Assembly (NCBI GenBank): GCA_028291545.1
Contig: JAQGHR010000118.1
Span: 1-32,506 of the forward strand
Origin: Planctomycetota bacterium
GTDB lineage: Bacteria > Planctomycetota > Planctomycetia > Isosphaerales > Isosphaeraceae
DNA: 32,506 nt
Reading direction: 5' to 3'
Positions 28,901 to 32,433 of this stretch are shown one piece after another. Each line of letters begins with the position of its first letter. Position 1 is the stretch's first letter. The translations under genes were made by a program, and so were the position numbers. The notes beneath the pieces were generated by a model. That model worked only from the letters and a program-made list of their open reading frames with translations. It did not search any database and was not told the origin of the DNA.

Positions 28901-29663
28901 CCCCGCCGGGGCGACCCTCTACGCCCCGAAGGGCGACATCAGGCTCGAGGCCGGAGACGACTTCGCCTTCGCATACGGGGCGAGCATCACGGCGGGCGGA
29001 GGCGTCTACATCCATGGCGACGCCGCTGACGCCGACCCGGGCGTCGGCTCGATGGTTCAGGTCGACGGTTCAATCCTGGGGTCGTCGATGATGATCGTCA
29101 CCGGCGAGGACGCCGATGTGGTCTCGGTCCGCTCGACCGATCTGGACGTGAAGGCCCTCGATATTCTCCTCGGTTCGGGGGACGATCTCATGACCTTGGC
29201 GGCGCTTGGCCGCTCGACCGCCGCTGTGATCGACGGCGGCGAGGGGGACGACGTATTCGACATCGGCGCGATCGGGACTCGGGCCGAGAATGTCCCGATC
29301 GCGCTGGTCCTCGGAGGGCGGGGATCCAATACCGTCAACGGCCCCGATTCCAGCAATCGCTGGGAGATCACTCGGACGAACGAGGGCGTGGTCAGCGGCC
29401 CGAATACATTCAAATTCCTCGAAGTCCAGACCCTCAGGGGCGGCCGACTCGACGACGTCTTCGTCTTCGATGATGGCGCAACGCTCGACGGGACCGTCGA
29501 CGGCCGCGGGGGCGCGAATACGCTCGACTACTCGCGTTACACGTCTCCGGTCGAAGTCGATTTCCGCACTGGCACGGCGACCGGCGTCCTCGGCGGATTG
29601 GCCGGCGGGATCGCCAATATCGACGATGTCATCTTCCCCGACGGAAACAGGAAGAAGAAGTGA
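7941..29663 (+). CDS. Giant secreted repeat protein, 7240 residues
   Basis: This single unbroken frame fills two thirds of the window. I estimate about 0.7 MDa. The ATG at 7941 lacks a strong ribosome site but gives the basic, motif-bearing start expected of exported planctomycete proteins. Order: export motif (33-43); partly repetitive lead-in (45-427); eight units of about 387 residues (428-3538) and a ninth partial one; irregular middle units with polar insertions (about 3760-5100); six units of about 220 residues (5104 to about 6350); a unique C-terminal domain; and Asp/Gly-rich strands near the end. The basic sub-repeat, about 55-60 residues, reads GhGhAhAhN...TxAxIGxxAxVxAxGxhxhxA, which suggests stacked beta strands like filamentous haemagglutinin or leukotoxin-type adhesins (inference). 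There is no beta-barrel, sortase motif or PEP-CTERM tail. Cysteines are very rare. A surface or matrix fibre, possibly adhesive, is the likeliest role. Confidence 0.9.
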   Translation: MSNRKDHSELGGSKSPRRLAARGPKRRVALLGIESLEARTLLAVTPVLTNNILDITLGAANDSATVSVSGTTLDVFDGTTHSPFALASVFGINAHGMGAANQKVTLHSPVRLTQSLATSQLTSATIDGMYQASSIDVQATEIHVNNGLLSTRTIASGADPLTALSTGNSGSLLLTAGLIDVTAGSKLLANGSTVFTAGNVKLVATDSQVGENVKSTASIIVNGATVRGGDILIDATAKLAATSAKLLDALGANIANLDVTSTAAVTISGASEVTASASVAIGAHSTAGTTSTALALTTATDTAKDAAFARTALTSSAIAHVTGSSKLTAGGMLTISATNDTNSTTTADGSASGANAGGASVAIGTVTVDTEAYADGSSTLNAAQLRLSADSKTKATTTAKATSKAVTQNTPATQGTLAAQNANASGGPIALAAALGVTTLNDKTLAYLATTAPITATGDLKIDSTSTAASYAVADASTAAPGGKASGEGVAVAVEHGTEINRAYIGGTGQVIGKGIAITATTSNAPNSFDAQALSGISKKNSALEGAAAFNVSSSANEAFLAKNANVNAKSGDVTITATGDVTSSASARPAPGAAPGSVAKGMGASIAVNVFSNTTRAELEDNATLTGANNLKLAATGHEAMTTVAESGADPTAAGTTFSGFSAAVGISVLNAATTDRIGTAGSKLSIAGSLSADATHKAEVANSVGGASAGQGVLGAALALTVTSAQTTTTLARDLDALGGDVTLSTHANLASAADAKASARGGRPNKPGSTPADAVDKDIAAQLFLADSQAAAGGVPGTNGATAPKAKTGGGGATAAGALAIDLITASKSEAALAPGRTIKSGGLVSLIATNDTDARAKAQGNTTDAAATGVGVGIAVNAVSGESDRAIIGAGATVQAKGLTLDAHMSPGGDGTNVLRAEAVSGVGSKETGVAGSLAINAVKLTTEAVVGSGAQVTLSGGDLNLTATSKTSAPASARPGLDANTGGVKGLGLSFAVNVIEENTRAEVEDMASVVGANNVGLNATSSDDLSTTAQTGIQATGSAFAAAAAITTLTAPTTARIGVLPSASLPANGNVSLSATHGGLMVANSGGESVAASGTSLGASVSVVVATVDTVATIARDVNAAGGINLTALGGSASDATAKATSKGGKADDGSAPQTAANDETKSDLTQADSAAASVGAKGSNGAVAPKSETSSGGTAVAGALAVDIVVSSRAEASIAPSRNITSGGIISLLASNDTDAHAKADGSATSANSDGVGVGIAINAATNNVTRADIGANSNVTAKGLSVQTAMTQGGDGTNTLGADALSGAGAKKTGVAGAVAIGIAKVTDEAFIGSGTTLNLSAPGDVKVTAAGKTNSTVTAKPLFDGATGTTKGIGVSFALNIVEDDTRAEVEKDVKVLGVRDLTISAISDDTMTTVAQTGGQSTNGGTGFGAAVAVGVLNAPTTARIGTLQNAPTTSISGKLDIGASHISSASTNSGATASSSDTAIGASVALTFTTVDTVATTLRDLSAAGDVTIHADSASAGDSKAVASGKGGKAADNNAPPDAVDQAGKTEQGKADQQAAAAGVGGTNGASMPKAKNDQGTTAAAALAVNVAISSRAEASIPSNLTITSGGTLTLAAKNDTDAHAGADATAVDAGSTGVGIAIGINAVPNAISRAIVAPSAHVNAKGLTLKAETGHGQDTINSIGADTLSGAGAKQTGFAGSLAINVAKFTTEAVLDSSSTASLTGGDVLLVADDRVSSIVSATPSKDGGTGEDKGIGVSAGFSIVEDNTRAEIVNFASITGAKGVNLSARSGDSLTTKAETGAQSTGGTAVAASLAASALTSSTKARLGSGAPLGATGDIVIEAGHIDKVATAAGGDGKGAQKAIGISVALTYANIDTTATTDRDINNAAAVTFRAESASASEAIATASEAGGKDDPNAPPDGAKQQGDAGRAAVNEKASDAGIQGTGANSSTPDAKTTNGDSIAVAGALALDIVPTAHANATIPDGRTIKAAGPLKLLAANDVDAHAKADASAKGNAKSGVGVALAITVAPDTTTLATIGKTSLVTASGVTLSAGMSPANDSTHVVGSEAISGASASDKAGAGALALTVFTPQTIATVGGGSSLELLNCDLNLSATEATHSLASATPGKDKISGKSLGVGLSFGFNIVEPTTTAEIPNTVNVTNPANVHLAAISDDVLYTAASTGAAAKGGNGGTGFAASVGASALTSKTTARLGAGPKLITTNGGAVIVEAAHHDLIKTEVGAESTGDDTSIGVSLALGYESVTTVATTDRDIDAKGAVTFASHNASSTETIAKASGVGGKESGAQNNAGVKSQGDTTRNTLNTNAKAGASNAQGADPNAKIPEAKNSDGGSVAFAGAIALDLPVKVQSLATIPGSHSVKAGGLLTVSADNDVDAKSKADGTAVGMASTGIGVAVAITVAPDVKTMATIGDLDTITAKGVNVSATMSPVGDGVNTIRADATSGASASDKAVSGAFAMDIFLEKADATIGANTPVDAGGGDLSLTATEATESTVNAVPAISNGGPGMPDARTVTGVGVAVALNIVEIEAKAAIADNDVVIGAHDAALFAHSTDNLHTTATAGNSAMNQADDTGAGGEAAISIFIGKTDATIGAGGSVSASHDLSARAEHVDTVTTIGDGQGAGKGTAVGIAIAIGYVDAQTTATVAENVDAGNAITFDAKNATASATSATASAKGAKNSNSPQNGVDQSGQKNRNLGDSYASDYNGQTTDATKKNPQAKSSNGSVAVAGALALNIVANSKAVASTADNRSVHATNGALSITAENDTDASAGASASATEKSNTGVGVAVALNLAHTVLTSATVGKNSDIQGKGITIAAGMSDANDKTNFVSGVATSGASASEDAGAGALGMTFFFPTTEAVAKGGAKLDAKGGDVFITADSKTSSIAGAIPAHEVSGKATGVGISIAIGAVEETTRAELEDNAKLIGADDFTVIASSRDDSSVTAEAGARVTSGDAGTGAAAFSVVIPRTIARVGVGVGNDITTTGDVIVLATHDGKAAAKTEGDSNGGDTVVGISIAVNYLESDTTADIHRSMIAGKSFTIAAHTEASGAADAKASAGGAKGDDGNAQSNGVDMKSASQRHFANNQIQDNGGQKASTSDDTTAKTSKGGVSVAGALGLNIVHVHSVAAIPDNLTVNASNGKLTVSAWNDADARATASGEATGKSKTGVGVAVAINYVDATAVARIGKDTINAKGVLVEATQGNGIHKEDYYTEATSGSGAKTTGVAGSLALNLVKDNTHDAWIASDANIHAGNGDVIVQAVGATNNTAKATPVLDAMNDGGKTGVGVSAAANIVLKTTHAEIEDNASLVDAGAFIVRADSANAYTTEAKTGSKGSDTAVGISAGVLYAKDDVLARVGTGPALNAKFDAEVSAHIIDLATTDTSSAEVGQDTAVGLSIAVGILRVTAEQQPPAPFTANASLNRDLSSAFGSISVTIDTTATSAVSATASAVSVPTGFDGGKDSDGQTSDQFGFANSLSGENESSNSTSVASNEQTGDGATQGNAQSGSQKSTGVAAAIGVNVELVHVGAYVSPNRTLTASGPVTVRSTAEVDGSATGLAGSIAVNDGSTTVSASVAVNVPFVHNHVLIGDHSHITSGGITVAAMQAPGTTDDFMARALAGAGSGGNTGAGAAGLNVAEVETTAIVNPFATLSSMAGITVSASNDIRLQNWVGGVSVGDGTGVGLGIALNILTDHITTALISNDATLDSAGIILVSASASLKPVENSGIPGDPGSLAFGGTGTSGTAVAGSILVDVFGQKTHAEIGTNAHINTNVGLGALGQSVIVTADSDVAIRDGAGGLAISTGGTGIGAGLLVSVLTEETKASIDAGAVVNAGGDLVVSSSAVHELFGLGVAASIAKGAAVTLTAEVFVPNITTTANIGTASVVTANGNVVVAAYDDVSAEVYGGAVAASTGSGGFGAEVAVLSLTVLTEAFIGTNSKVTSRGRTAAYDLATGEKDMNGKEITKPVHGTAVSAVAYEDVTMIAAGGAAADSAAVAGSVAVAVFDLNTRAHINRGATIDATDGKPGTGPSVHVGASDRTDLTSAAGSLAIGGNAAVGLAADVGYITKDTLAYSDAPTVDADRDVIVKATSAEKFSLFGISGAASGGASVIAAATVYVVDVTTKAYIGNSMSNNIGAAGNVQVAARESLDLLDVAGGIAAGSTAGVGASAGIPIISKTTEAFIGDGSTVNALGLGGTIDADTGRFGVAIGSYNAKLADVAPTNSSNSDRKYTKDQNNKDVGLTPGGQLSGDRAATPETQPMRGVAVTATNRDDVIVIGAGGSFGGTAGVAVSGAVNVFTNTTTAHVDEGVTINKTSPGAALDQSVRIAAGNDLSFLGIAAALAGAGTAAASAGGAVLVANETTTAYSADGSSLFAKGDFYVESHSAEDTLTIAATLSGSGGVSITGAVSVVVLNNLTQAHIGSVAATDAAGARADASGNIVIAASDDSTHLAIAGGIAVGGLAGLGASAGITVFNKDTAAFVGTHANVNANGFSPAISGVIAGTIDNSNGTFNTLGSFKGLAVQARSSEHIVQAGAAFGGGVYVGIGGGVSVEMFNAITRAYIGDYARVNNFLEDRISAQSVNVAAVDDVRDFSLGVGGTAGFAAVGAGIDIGIVRNDTTGSIGQGARVYANGDVDVIGLSNEDVTTYAVRGAGGLAGLAGAVSVWSIGSAYTSSYQDSDGPKEGTDEMQVNGSLGNAEGAGNSFQSVTDRVLKPGNDDQSNPLLTPTKGVDKAKTGTTKGLNDNTQSGKFNAVVKAPPAPHGTSAIIHNDAQVRAGHDIGVYAADRLVMNVNVVSVAIGFVGLGASVAVVTIHGQVHADVLENVTLQAGGDIAVSGLFTESLHGLTISGAGGVAGIGGQIILINDDSVQTATIGANSTIVQAGNIGVLAGAFRNHSVESYGVALGFVAGGVTYLEVNLTGETTAAIADGVEIGEVKGKGVGGNLTVAALASNMIKDNAFALAVGAGSVSGHYANTTITPTVSATIDNDAKIKVGGTITVGAVSFGDATADILNISGGGLSMGLMVSKAIVSPTIKAEVGNSELTAGNSIAILGSHNYAGNNPATDGKNPAVKLGAHAHSDAPGASVISGTGVITTAEAKATVASKVASGATLIASGDVGVTAKLSNFAVTDAAAETVSGFGLGVLDLNATATGQADACLDGTVAHAGSVHVATVGSGEATTKGTALGIAFVGSAQVASVTANASPTLTARIGNGAKAAVINADNDIAVSSTDDSSAKADGLAVAIAALGVSFGLVESTATVTPHVSATVGAASTLTSVLGAVTVAAGHNTSGLGGAHATGDAPSGGLAAVSGTKVKADSSAVVTAVVGKHAVLDTRGNIAVTATSTNNAQADAKALDFGVLLAVGGTFATATANGSTVADLEGDVTKGMNLTVSADGTNEVITESQATSGSLFGAVAVATSSATANPTTTARIGDGVGILQGPKVHVSNNITLGADSLADSKAHGKTTSVGGLVGIGVVSAKATTAPHTSATVGAFADVETSGGSIDVHARHNADKRVAATADAESPGVGLVAANGAVPTATSTAVTLALVEHRVKLTALKDVTIATEASGIVEAQAKALSIGLVAFGTTIVKATSNGETHTTMDGTIDADNAPVSARSTDSAVTGGTSTSAGIVAADGVISTATVATKTIAEVGESAASGSVKARGLATLSATAEETSKADAKAANLGGLLSIGISAATATTASEVGAVLWHGSSILGDGGIKVTSSLTLPIDVASAQAHSDSPSAGFVAATGATSDALSTPTVYARADKDTKLNSKADIEVSTHAKSLASADASSLAVGALSAGASIVHATSSADSRASVLGKIDTGRSLLVSSNGDDRATASGEAAALSLGLSAGGTFVHALVQPISKATLGNEGDVDSIYLLGKTVTVEAKQAASAHSQAGSFALGLAVTDSTVAPVVEAVVARSATVLAGGGDLKITADFDGSVTTDAVAHATGGGVIAGIQSTTAKVDFGPIVSAHAEEDAILDSTGDVTISATSHSNASTTARGSSFAAFVGAGGTSAQTAIEGSTDAFTHDVKHINARLNVNVLADDSAHADSHATALAGGVVGVAGSGAVSKVERSSRATLDTRGGLVKASGAVTVSAAGNDAAISLADGDSAGAFSVGLSSATSISKPTVTATIDDDTPGGGDTKVVSTKATTVTATGTSDVESRANTSANGGGGVEGTGAIRFSDLIVLAHVGAGASITAGAIDIGATSTNTAYGYANGEAGGAFGVGSQLSQTDLSGKTIAKVENTSAAHPNHLEATTGIAIHALGDIEGNTHTDGGAGGLLGAGGAEDHFLVHSPLVYAGIGDNTNVQTDGDLELKAQDSILFHTKVSQGSGGGIAVDEAVADAQVSGPQSILIAGEAPYKGELLLTELGHNVKGNVGNLKMHSFQTDVAVYSSASAEAYGAGASATAKANTFVTTNSIVHVASGTDINAANNVDLLANGPNNIYTSTDASATAGVLPASFAFAKADNKKETQCCVIVESGVHFGAVNVDAKAGADPAIGPNDLFHQDAGATVYLPLPFFGISVESGSQTNESCVDFDATVTLHNKKKKHSGGIGSDGTINELIGLEVFDADGMKQVGDRITGPVTVRTVVRDAEPGGHVLIHATDGDTSGDSAIEYNPYSDLEFINDSPFEVKIANISNFDKATPRIIHEGGVDQALWTYSLASTPADTTVKFLSTNRSRGGFRLEGSINAPTADTTIETAAGSIYAQLPIGTEGLPPSVFTRTLALQAPQGQVGDFDRHFHVRFNVEPGKPSGFEGVITAWGIYLDATFFSNGPTDIAIGDFHGGNGPIIARFSDTLDGRFRPVNTTWHAGTFDSDVSSVILTFGSPDSPVVNGLVLEDAIRAPLGEVVVVATGAVSSAGRAQVLAAPALEIFGSTVGTADEPILIDQSGGTDRDGLFGHASAGGFHVRSVAGPIRVSSVGAEGGDIDLTSSDTHDVGDDIVIPAGATLYAPKGDIRLEAGDDFAFAYGASITAGGGVYIHGDAADADPGVGSMVQVDGSILGSSMMIVTGEDADVVSVRSTDLDVKALDILLGSGDDLMTLAALGRSTAAVIDGGEGDDVFDIGAIGTRAENVPIALVLGGRGSNTVNGPDSSNRWEITRTNEGVVSGPNTFKFLEVQTLRGGRLDDVFVFDDGATLDGTVDGRGGANTLDYSRYTSPVEVDFRTGTATGVLGGLAGGIANIDDVIFPDGNRKKK
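8019..8072 (+). other. Planctomycete-type N-terminal export motif
   Basis: Residues 27-44 carry RVALLGIESLEARTLLAV after a basic stretch. This fits the Planc_extracel pattern (basic region, then ESLExRxLLA) found at the N-terminus of large exported planctomycete proteins. A conventional hydrophobic signal peptide is not visible, so the motif is the main evidence for export. Confidence 0.8.
9222..18554 (+). repeat. Eight ~387-residue protein repeat units (class A)
   Basis: Landmark codons of the conserved xhAVAGALAh segment start at 9222, 10383, 11538, 12699, 13851, 15024, 16197 and 17352, with a ninth, partial unit from 18555. Spacings are 384-401 residues. A second marker, the TRAEhED-like segment, recurs at about 9780, 10950, 12108, 13264, 14417, 15608, 16762 and 17914, in the same phase. 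Each unit contains about six sub-repeats of about 57 residues, then a polar linker rich in Gly, Lys, Asp, Asn and Gln. The units differ at many positions, so the duplication is old and not a recent DNA-level amplification. Confidence 0.85.
19365..22330 (+). repeat. Irregular middle repeat zone with polar insertions (class C)
   Basis: About four related units start near 19365, 19935, 20811 and 21582 (segments such as GVAVTATNRDDVIVIGAGG and GLAVQARSSEHIVQAGAA). Each is followed by a hydrophobic strand run and an AxIxxGxxh turn. Lengths vary from about 190 to 290 residues because polar insertions enter after TEAFIG-like strands, for example at 19857-19935, 20686-20810 and 22041-22320. The last insertion is about 95 residues, Asn/Asp/Lys/Pro-rich, and looks disordered. 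Confidence 0.6.
23250..27000 (+). repeat. Six ~220-residue protein repeat units (class B)
   Basis: Units marked by an AHAxxDxPxxGhhA-like segment start at 23250, 23913, 24585, 25239, 25890 and about 26553, with spacings of 217-224 residues. Each holds about four sub-repeats of about 55 residues, with the same strand-turn pattern as class A but without the long polar linker. The order of markers and the unit length are distinct from class A, so the protein was built from at least two independent duplication series. Confidence 0.75.
27001..29663 (+). other. Unique C-terminal domain of the giant protein
   Basis: The last roughly 890 residues are less repetitive. They include a rare Cys-Cys pair (residues 6516-6517), another Cys in TNESCVDFD, and a KKKK run near 27705. 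A region of aromatic-containing strands follows. The final part has Asp/Gly-rich turns (GSGDDLMTL and GGEGDDVFDIG near residue 7098) that resemble degenerate RTX calcium-binding repeats, then LDYSRYTSPVEVDF, a segment often found between such repeats. The chain ends at NRKKK without a membrane anchor. Confidence 0.5.
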
Positions 29664-29731
29664 GCCTGTCCCGTTTTTTCCGTGACGCCCTTCCGACGTT
29701 TTCATCACAGACTCGACTTTCCTCTTCCTCG

Positions 29732-29736
29732 AAGGA
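29732..29736 (+). promoter_or_regulatory. Ribosome binding site of the PEP-CTERM gene
   Basis: AAGGA lies seven bases before ATG 29744. It decides that start over the upstream GTG at 29660, which would put 28 residues without signal-like character before the signal peptide. Confidence 0.6.
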
Positions 29737-29743
29737 ATCGGAC

Positions 29744-30589
29744 ATGACCTTTTCTCGAATCCGTGGGCCTCACCTCATCGTATGGCTGGCTGTGGTCCTC
29801 GGTCCGGCGAGCCTGGCCCGGGCTGGGTTCTCAGTCGCCGTCGTCCATGCGGATACGGTCCCCTCTTCATCCGCCCTTCAGGCGAAGTTGACAGCCCTGG
29901 GGCTATTCAGCCAGGTGACGCTTATCGACGCGGGAGACACCGACGGAACGCCGACGCTGGCGCAGTTGTCGAGCTATGACGTCGTGCTCGCGTACACGAA
30001 CTTTGCCCCCGACAATGCCGGCGCCCTCGGTGATGTCCTGGCCGATTACGTCGATGCCGGGCATGGCCTCGTGCTGGCCACGTACGGACTTGGCAATATT
30101 CCATCGGGTGGAGGTACGGCGATCGCGGGCCGGATCGCGACGACGGGTTACTCGCCGCTGGTGATCTCGGCCACCTTGGGCGACCTCGACGGTGGATTGA
30201 CGGCGATCGTCCCGGCCGATCCCATCTTCAACGGCGTGAATCTAGCCGCGCCCGACTTCTACTACCACGACAGTAACTTCGCTCACCCCGATCTCGACGC
30301 CGGCGCAGTCTTACTCGCGACCGACACGTCGGGCGTCAACCTGATCGCTCGGAGTGCGAACGGGCGCATCCTCGGGATGGACCTGTTCCCGGGCTTCTTC
30401 GCGGCGACCGACAATAGCGATGAGTATTACAAGTTACTGGGCAATAGCCTGCAGAATGTCGCCCCTGTCTCCGTGCCCGAACCCGCGTCCGTGCTCCTCA
30501 CCGCGCAAGCCGGCATCGCGGGTTTCGGCCTGTTGATGGCACGCCGCGCCAGTGCCCGGCGTGCGGATCGCGAGGCGGCCAGGCGGTGA
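29744..30589 (+). CDS. Secreted PEP-CTERM protein, amidotransferase-like fold
   Basis: This 281-residue protein has a clear signal peptide (basic MTFSRIRGPH, hydrophobic core, likely cleavage after ARA before GFSV). Its C-terminal tail has the PEP-CTERM layout: VPEPAS, a hydrophobic stretch, then an Arg-rich end. Such tails are recognised by exosortase, which cuts and sorts proteins to the surface or matrix. The body (FSVAVVHAD..., SSYDVVLAYTNF, GHGLVLATYG, PIFNGV, GRILGMDLFPGFF) looks like a ThuA/class I glutamine-amidotransferase-like alpha/beta fold, but I see no catalytic Cys-His pair, so enzymatic activity is doubtful. It starts 80 bases after the giant gene on the same strand and may be co-transcribed with it. 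No exosortase gene is in view. Confidence 0.8.
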   Translation: MTFSRIRGPHLIVWLAVVLGPASLARAGFSVAVVHADTVPSSSALQAKLTALGLFSQVTLIDAGDTDGTPTLAQLSSYDVVLAYTNFAPDNAGALGDVLADYVDAGHGLVLATYGLGNIPSGGGTAIAGRIATTGYSPLVISATLGDLDGGLTAIVPADPIFNGVNLAAPDFYYHDSNFAHPDLDAGAVLLATDTSGVNLIARSANGRILGMDLFPGFFAATDNSDEYYKLLGNSLQNVAPVSVPEPASVLLTAQAGIAGFGLLMARRASARRADREAARR

Positions 30590-30681
30590 AACGAGCGCGA
30601 ACGCGGATTGCGGATCTTTCGGATGGTGATGCGTGCCCGACGTTGAACGGCACGAGGTTGAACCCCGCCCACTCCAGAGGG

Positions 30682-31284
30682 TCAGAGCCAATCGGTGCCG
30701 ATGCCCGACGCCTGGAGCCGTTGGCGAAGCCGAGTCAGTCGCACGCGGAGCGCGACCCGCGACACGCCGATCTTGTCGGCGATCTCCGAGGGTGTGAAGC
30801 CTTCCATTCGCAAGTCGAGCACTTGCCGCTCGACTTCGTCCAGATGGGTGCAGAGATGATCGACCTGATCGCGAAACTGGACGAGATCGGCGGGGTCCTC
30901 ACTCGGCTGGCTCAACGCCGTCAGCACGTCGGTCAGGCCCTCGTCGCGGTTCGAGCCGTCGCCGCTGAGTCGGCGCTGCCGCTTCAGATGCCGCCAGTGC
31001 TTCGCGGCCTTGCGTCGCAGGACCGTCAGAGCGAGGGCCACAAGCTGGTCCGGCCCCTCGATCTCGTACTTGCTCTCGCGGAGGCCGAGGAGAATACTCT
31101 TGTGGACGGACTGCGCGAGGTCGGCCGAGTCGAGATAGGGCCGCAACGCCGGACCGAGGAGGACCCTCGCCACCACACGGACCTTCGCATCGTATCGCTG
31201 CGAGATTTCGCTGAGCGCGGATGGGTCGCCATCCGCGGCCCGGGCCAGGAGATCGGTGAACTCGGAGGCGGGGGGGACGGACAC
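30682..31284 (-). CDS. ECF-type RNA polymerase sigma factor
   Basis: This is a protein of about 200 residues with the two-domain layout of extracytoplasmic-function sigma factors. Region 2 has YDAKVRVVARVLL and the LDSADLAQSVHKSIL core-binding/-10 segment. Region 4 has the helix-turn-helix LDEVERQVLDLRMEGFTPSEIADKIGVSRVALRVRLTRLRQRL for -35 recognition. I chose GTG at 31284 because GGAGAGG lies just upstream; GTG 31299, GTG 31302 or TTG 31344 would add up to 20 residues of no family character. No anti-sigma factor is adjacent. It is divergent from a serine/threonine kinase, a pairing common in planctomycetes, where kinases may control such sigma factors (inference). It converges on the PEP-CTERM gene across 92 bases with no clear terminator. 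Confidence 0.88.
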   Translation of the reverse strand: MSVPPASEFTDLLARAADGDPSALSEISQRYDAKVRVVARVLLGPALRPYLDSADLAQSVHKSILLGLRESKYEIEGPDQLVALALTVLRRKAAKHWRHLKRQRRLSGDGSNRDEGLTDVLTALSQPSEDPADLVQFRDQVDHLCTHLDEVERQVLDLRMEGFTPSEIADKIGVSRVALRVRLTRLRQRLQASGIGTDWL

Positions 31285-31375
31285 GGACCTCTCCAGCACC
31301 ACGGTGATCGGACTTTGCGACGATGGTAATGCTCTCGACCTCAAAAAGACAGCCGGGCTCCGCCCCGCTCAGAAA

Positions 31376-31399
31376 AATCGACGCGGCTTGTGGTCGATT
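31376..31399. promoter_or_regulatory. 7-bp inverted repeat in the divergent sigma/kinase spacer
   Basis: AATCGAC (31376-31382) and GTCGATT (31393-31399) form a perfect inverted repeat with a ten-base spacer. It lies between the divergently transcribed sigma factor and kinase genes, a natural place for a shared operator. Its only support is position and symmetry. Confidence 0.3.
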
Positions 31400-31488
31400 C
31401 GCCCCGTGTTTACCCTGATCTCGCTCGCTGAAGCGCGAAATGGCACAGGCTTCCCCTTCACGTCGCCTCTCCGGCCCCGGGGTTCACG

Positions 31489-32433
31489 ATGCCGTCCTCG
31501 ATTCCCACCGCCTCAGAGACGCAACTGCGACAGGCCCGGATGCAACTGGAGAGCGCCTTGCGCGCGGGCGAAAGCCTTCGCGCCGAAGACATGATCGCCG
31601 CCCATCCCGGCCTCACGAGCGACACCGAAGCGGTCCTCGAGCTGATTTATTCCGAGTTTGTCATCCGCGAAGAACTGGGCCAGGACCCCAGCCCCGAGGC
31701 GTGGTATGCCCGCTTCCCGGAATGGCAAGCGGATCTCGAGCAGATGTTCCAGCTTCACCAGCAGTTACGCCTCGCCGAGGCGAGCCGGCCCCAGTGGTCA
31801 CCGGGGCGGGTTCGTTCCTCTGGCCACCCGGCTCGGCAAGGCGATCGGATCGCAGACTACGAGCTGTTCGGCGAGTTAGGGCGCGGCGGGATGGGCGTGG
31901 TCTACAAGGCACGGCAGATCCGGCTCAATCGCGTGGTTGCGCTCAAGCTGATCCTCTCCGGCGACCTCGCCGGCAAGAAGGAGCGTGACCGTTTTCAGCG
32001 CGAGGTCGAGGCCGCCGCGCGACTCGATCATCCGAACATCGTCCGCATCTTCGAGGTCGGCGAGCACGAGGGACGCCCATTTTGCTCGATGGAATACGTC
32101 GGCGGTGGCAACCTCGCCGATCGGATCACCGGTGTGCCCTGGCCAGCCCGTTCCGCCGCGGAGCTGATCGCCTTACTCGCTCGGGCTGCCCATCATGCTC
32201 ACGAACGTGGCGTGATTCACCGCGATTTGAAGCCGGCAAACATTCTCCTCGTCGGCGAGCATACCGACTCGGACGACGGAAAAGCGCGCGCCACCCTCGC
32301 TCGTCGCGACTCCCTCGAGCCGAAGATCGCCGATTTTGGGCTGGCCAAGTGTCTGACGGGAGAGGGAAACGGCCCGACTCGTACGGGCGACTTCCTAGTT
32401 GGACTGTCACCGATTAAACGAAGTCTCACCTGA
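31489..32433 (+). pseudogene. Serine/threonine protein kinase, truncated in the activation loop
   Basis: The 314-residue reading begins with a planctomycete-type N-terminal extension (AHPGLTSDTEAVLELIYSE...FPEWQADLEQMFQLHQQL). It continues with a Hanks-type kinase domain: GRGGMGVVYKA (131-141), Lys153 in ALK, HRDLKPAN (244-251) and DFGLAK (282-287). After TRTGDFL, where these kinases normally continue GTPxYMAPEQ, the frame turns into unrelated VGLSPIKRSLT and stops. The whole C-lobe after the activation loop is missing, so it should be inactive. The break coincides with CTAG at 32395-32398 and looks like an insertion. The start ATG 31489 has only a weak GGGG upstream. If transcribed, the product could still bind ATP. 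Confidence 0.85.

Noticed and set aside
7941..29663. A classical type V autotransporter.
   Set aside because: No C-terminal beta-barrel and no extended signal peptide region are present; the chain ends in soluble Asp/Gly-rich strands and NRKKK.
29660..29743. GTG 29660 as the start of the PEP-CTERM protein.
   Set aside because: It would place 28 polar residues before the signal peptide, while ATG 29744 has an AAGGA seven bases upstream.
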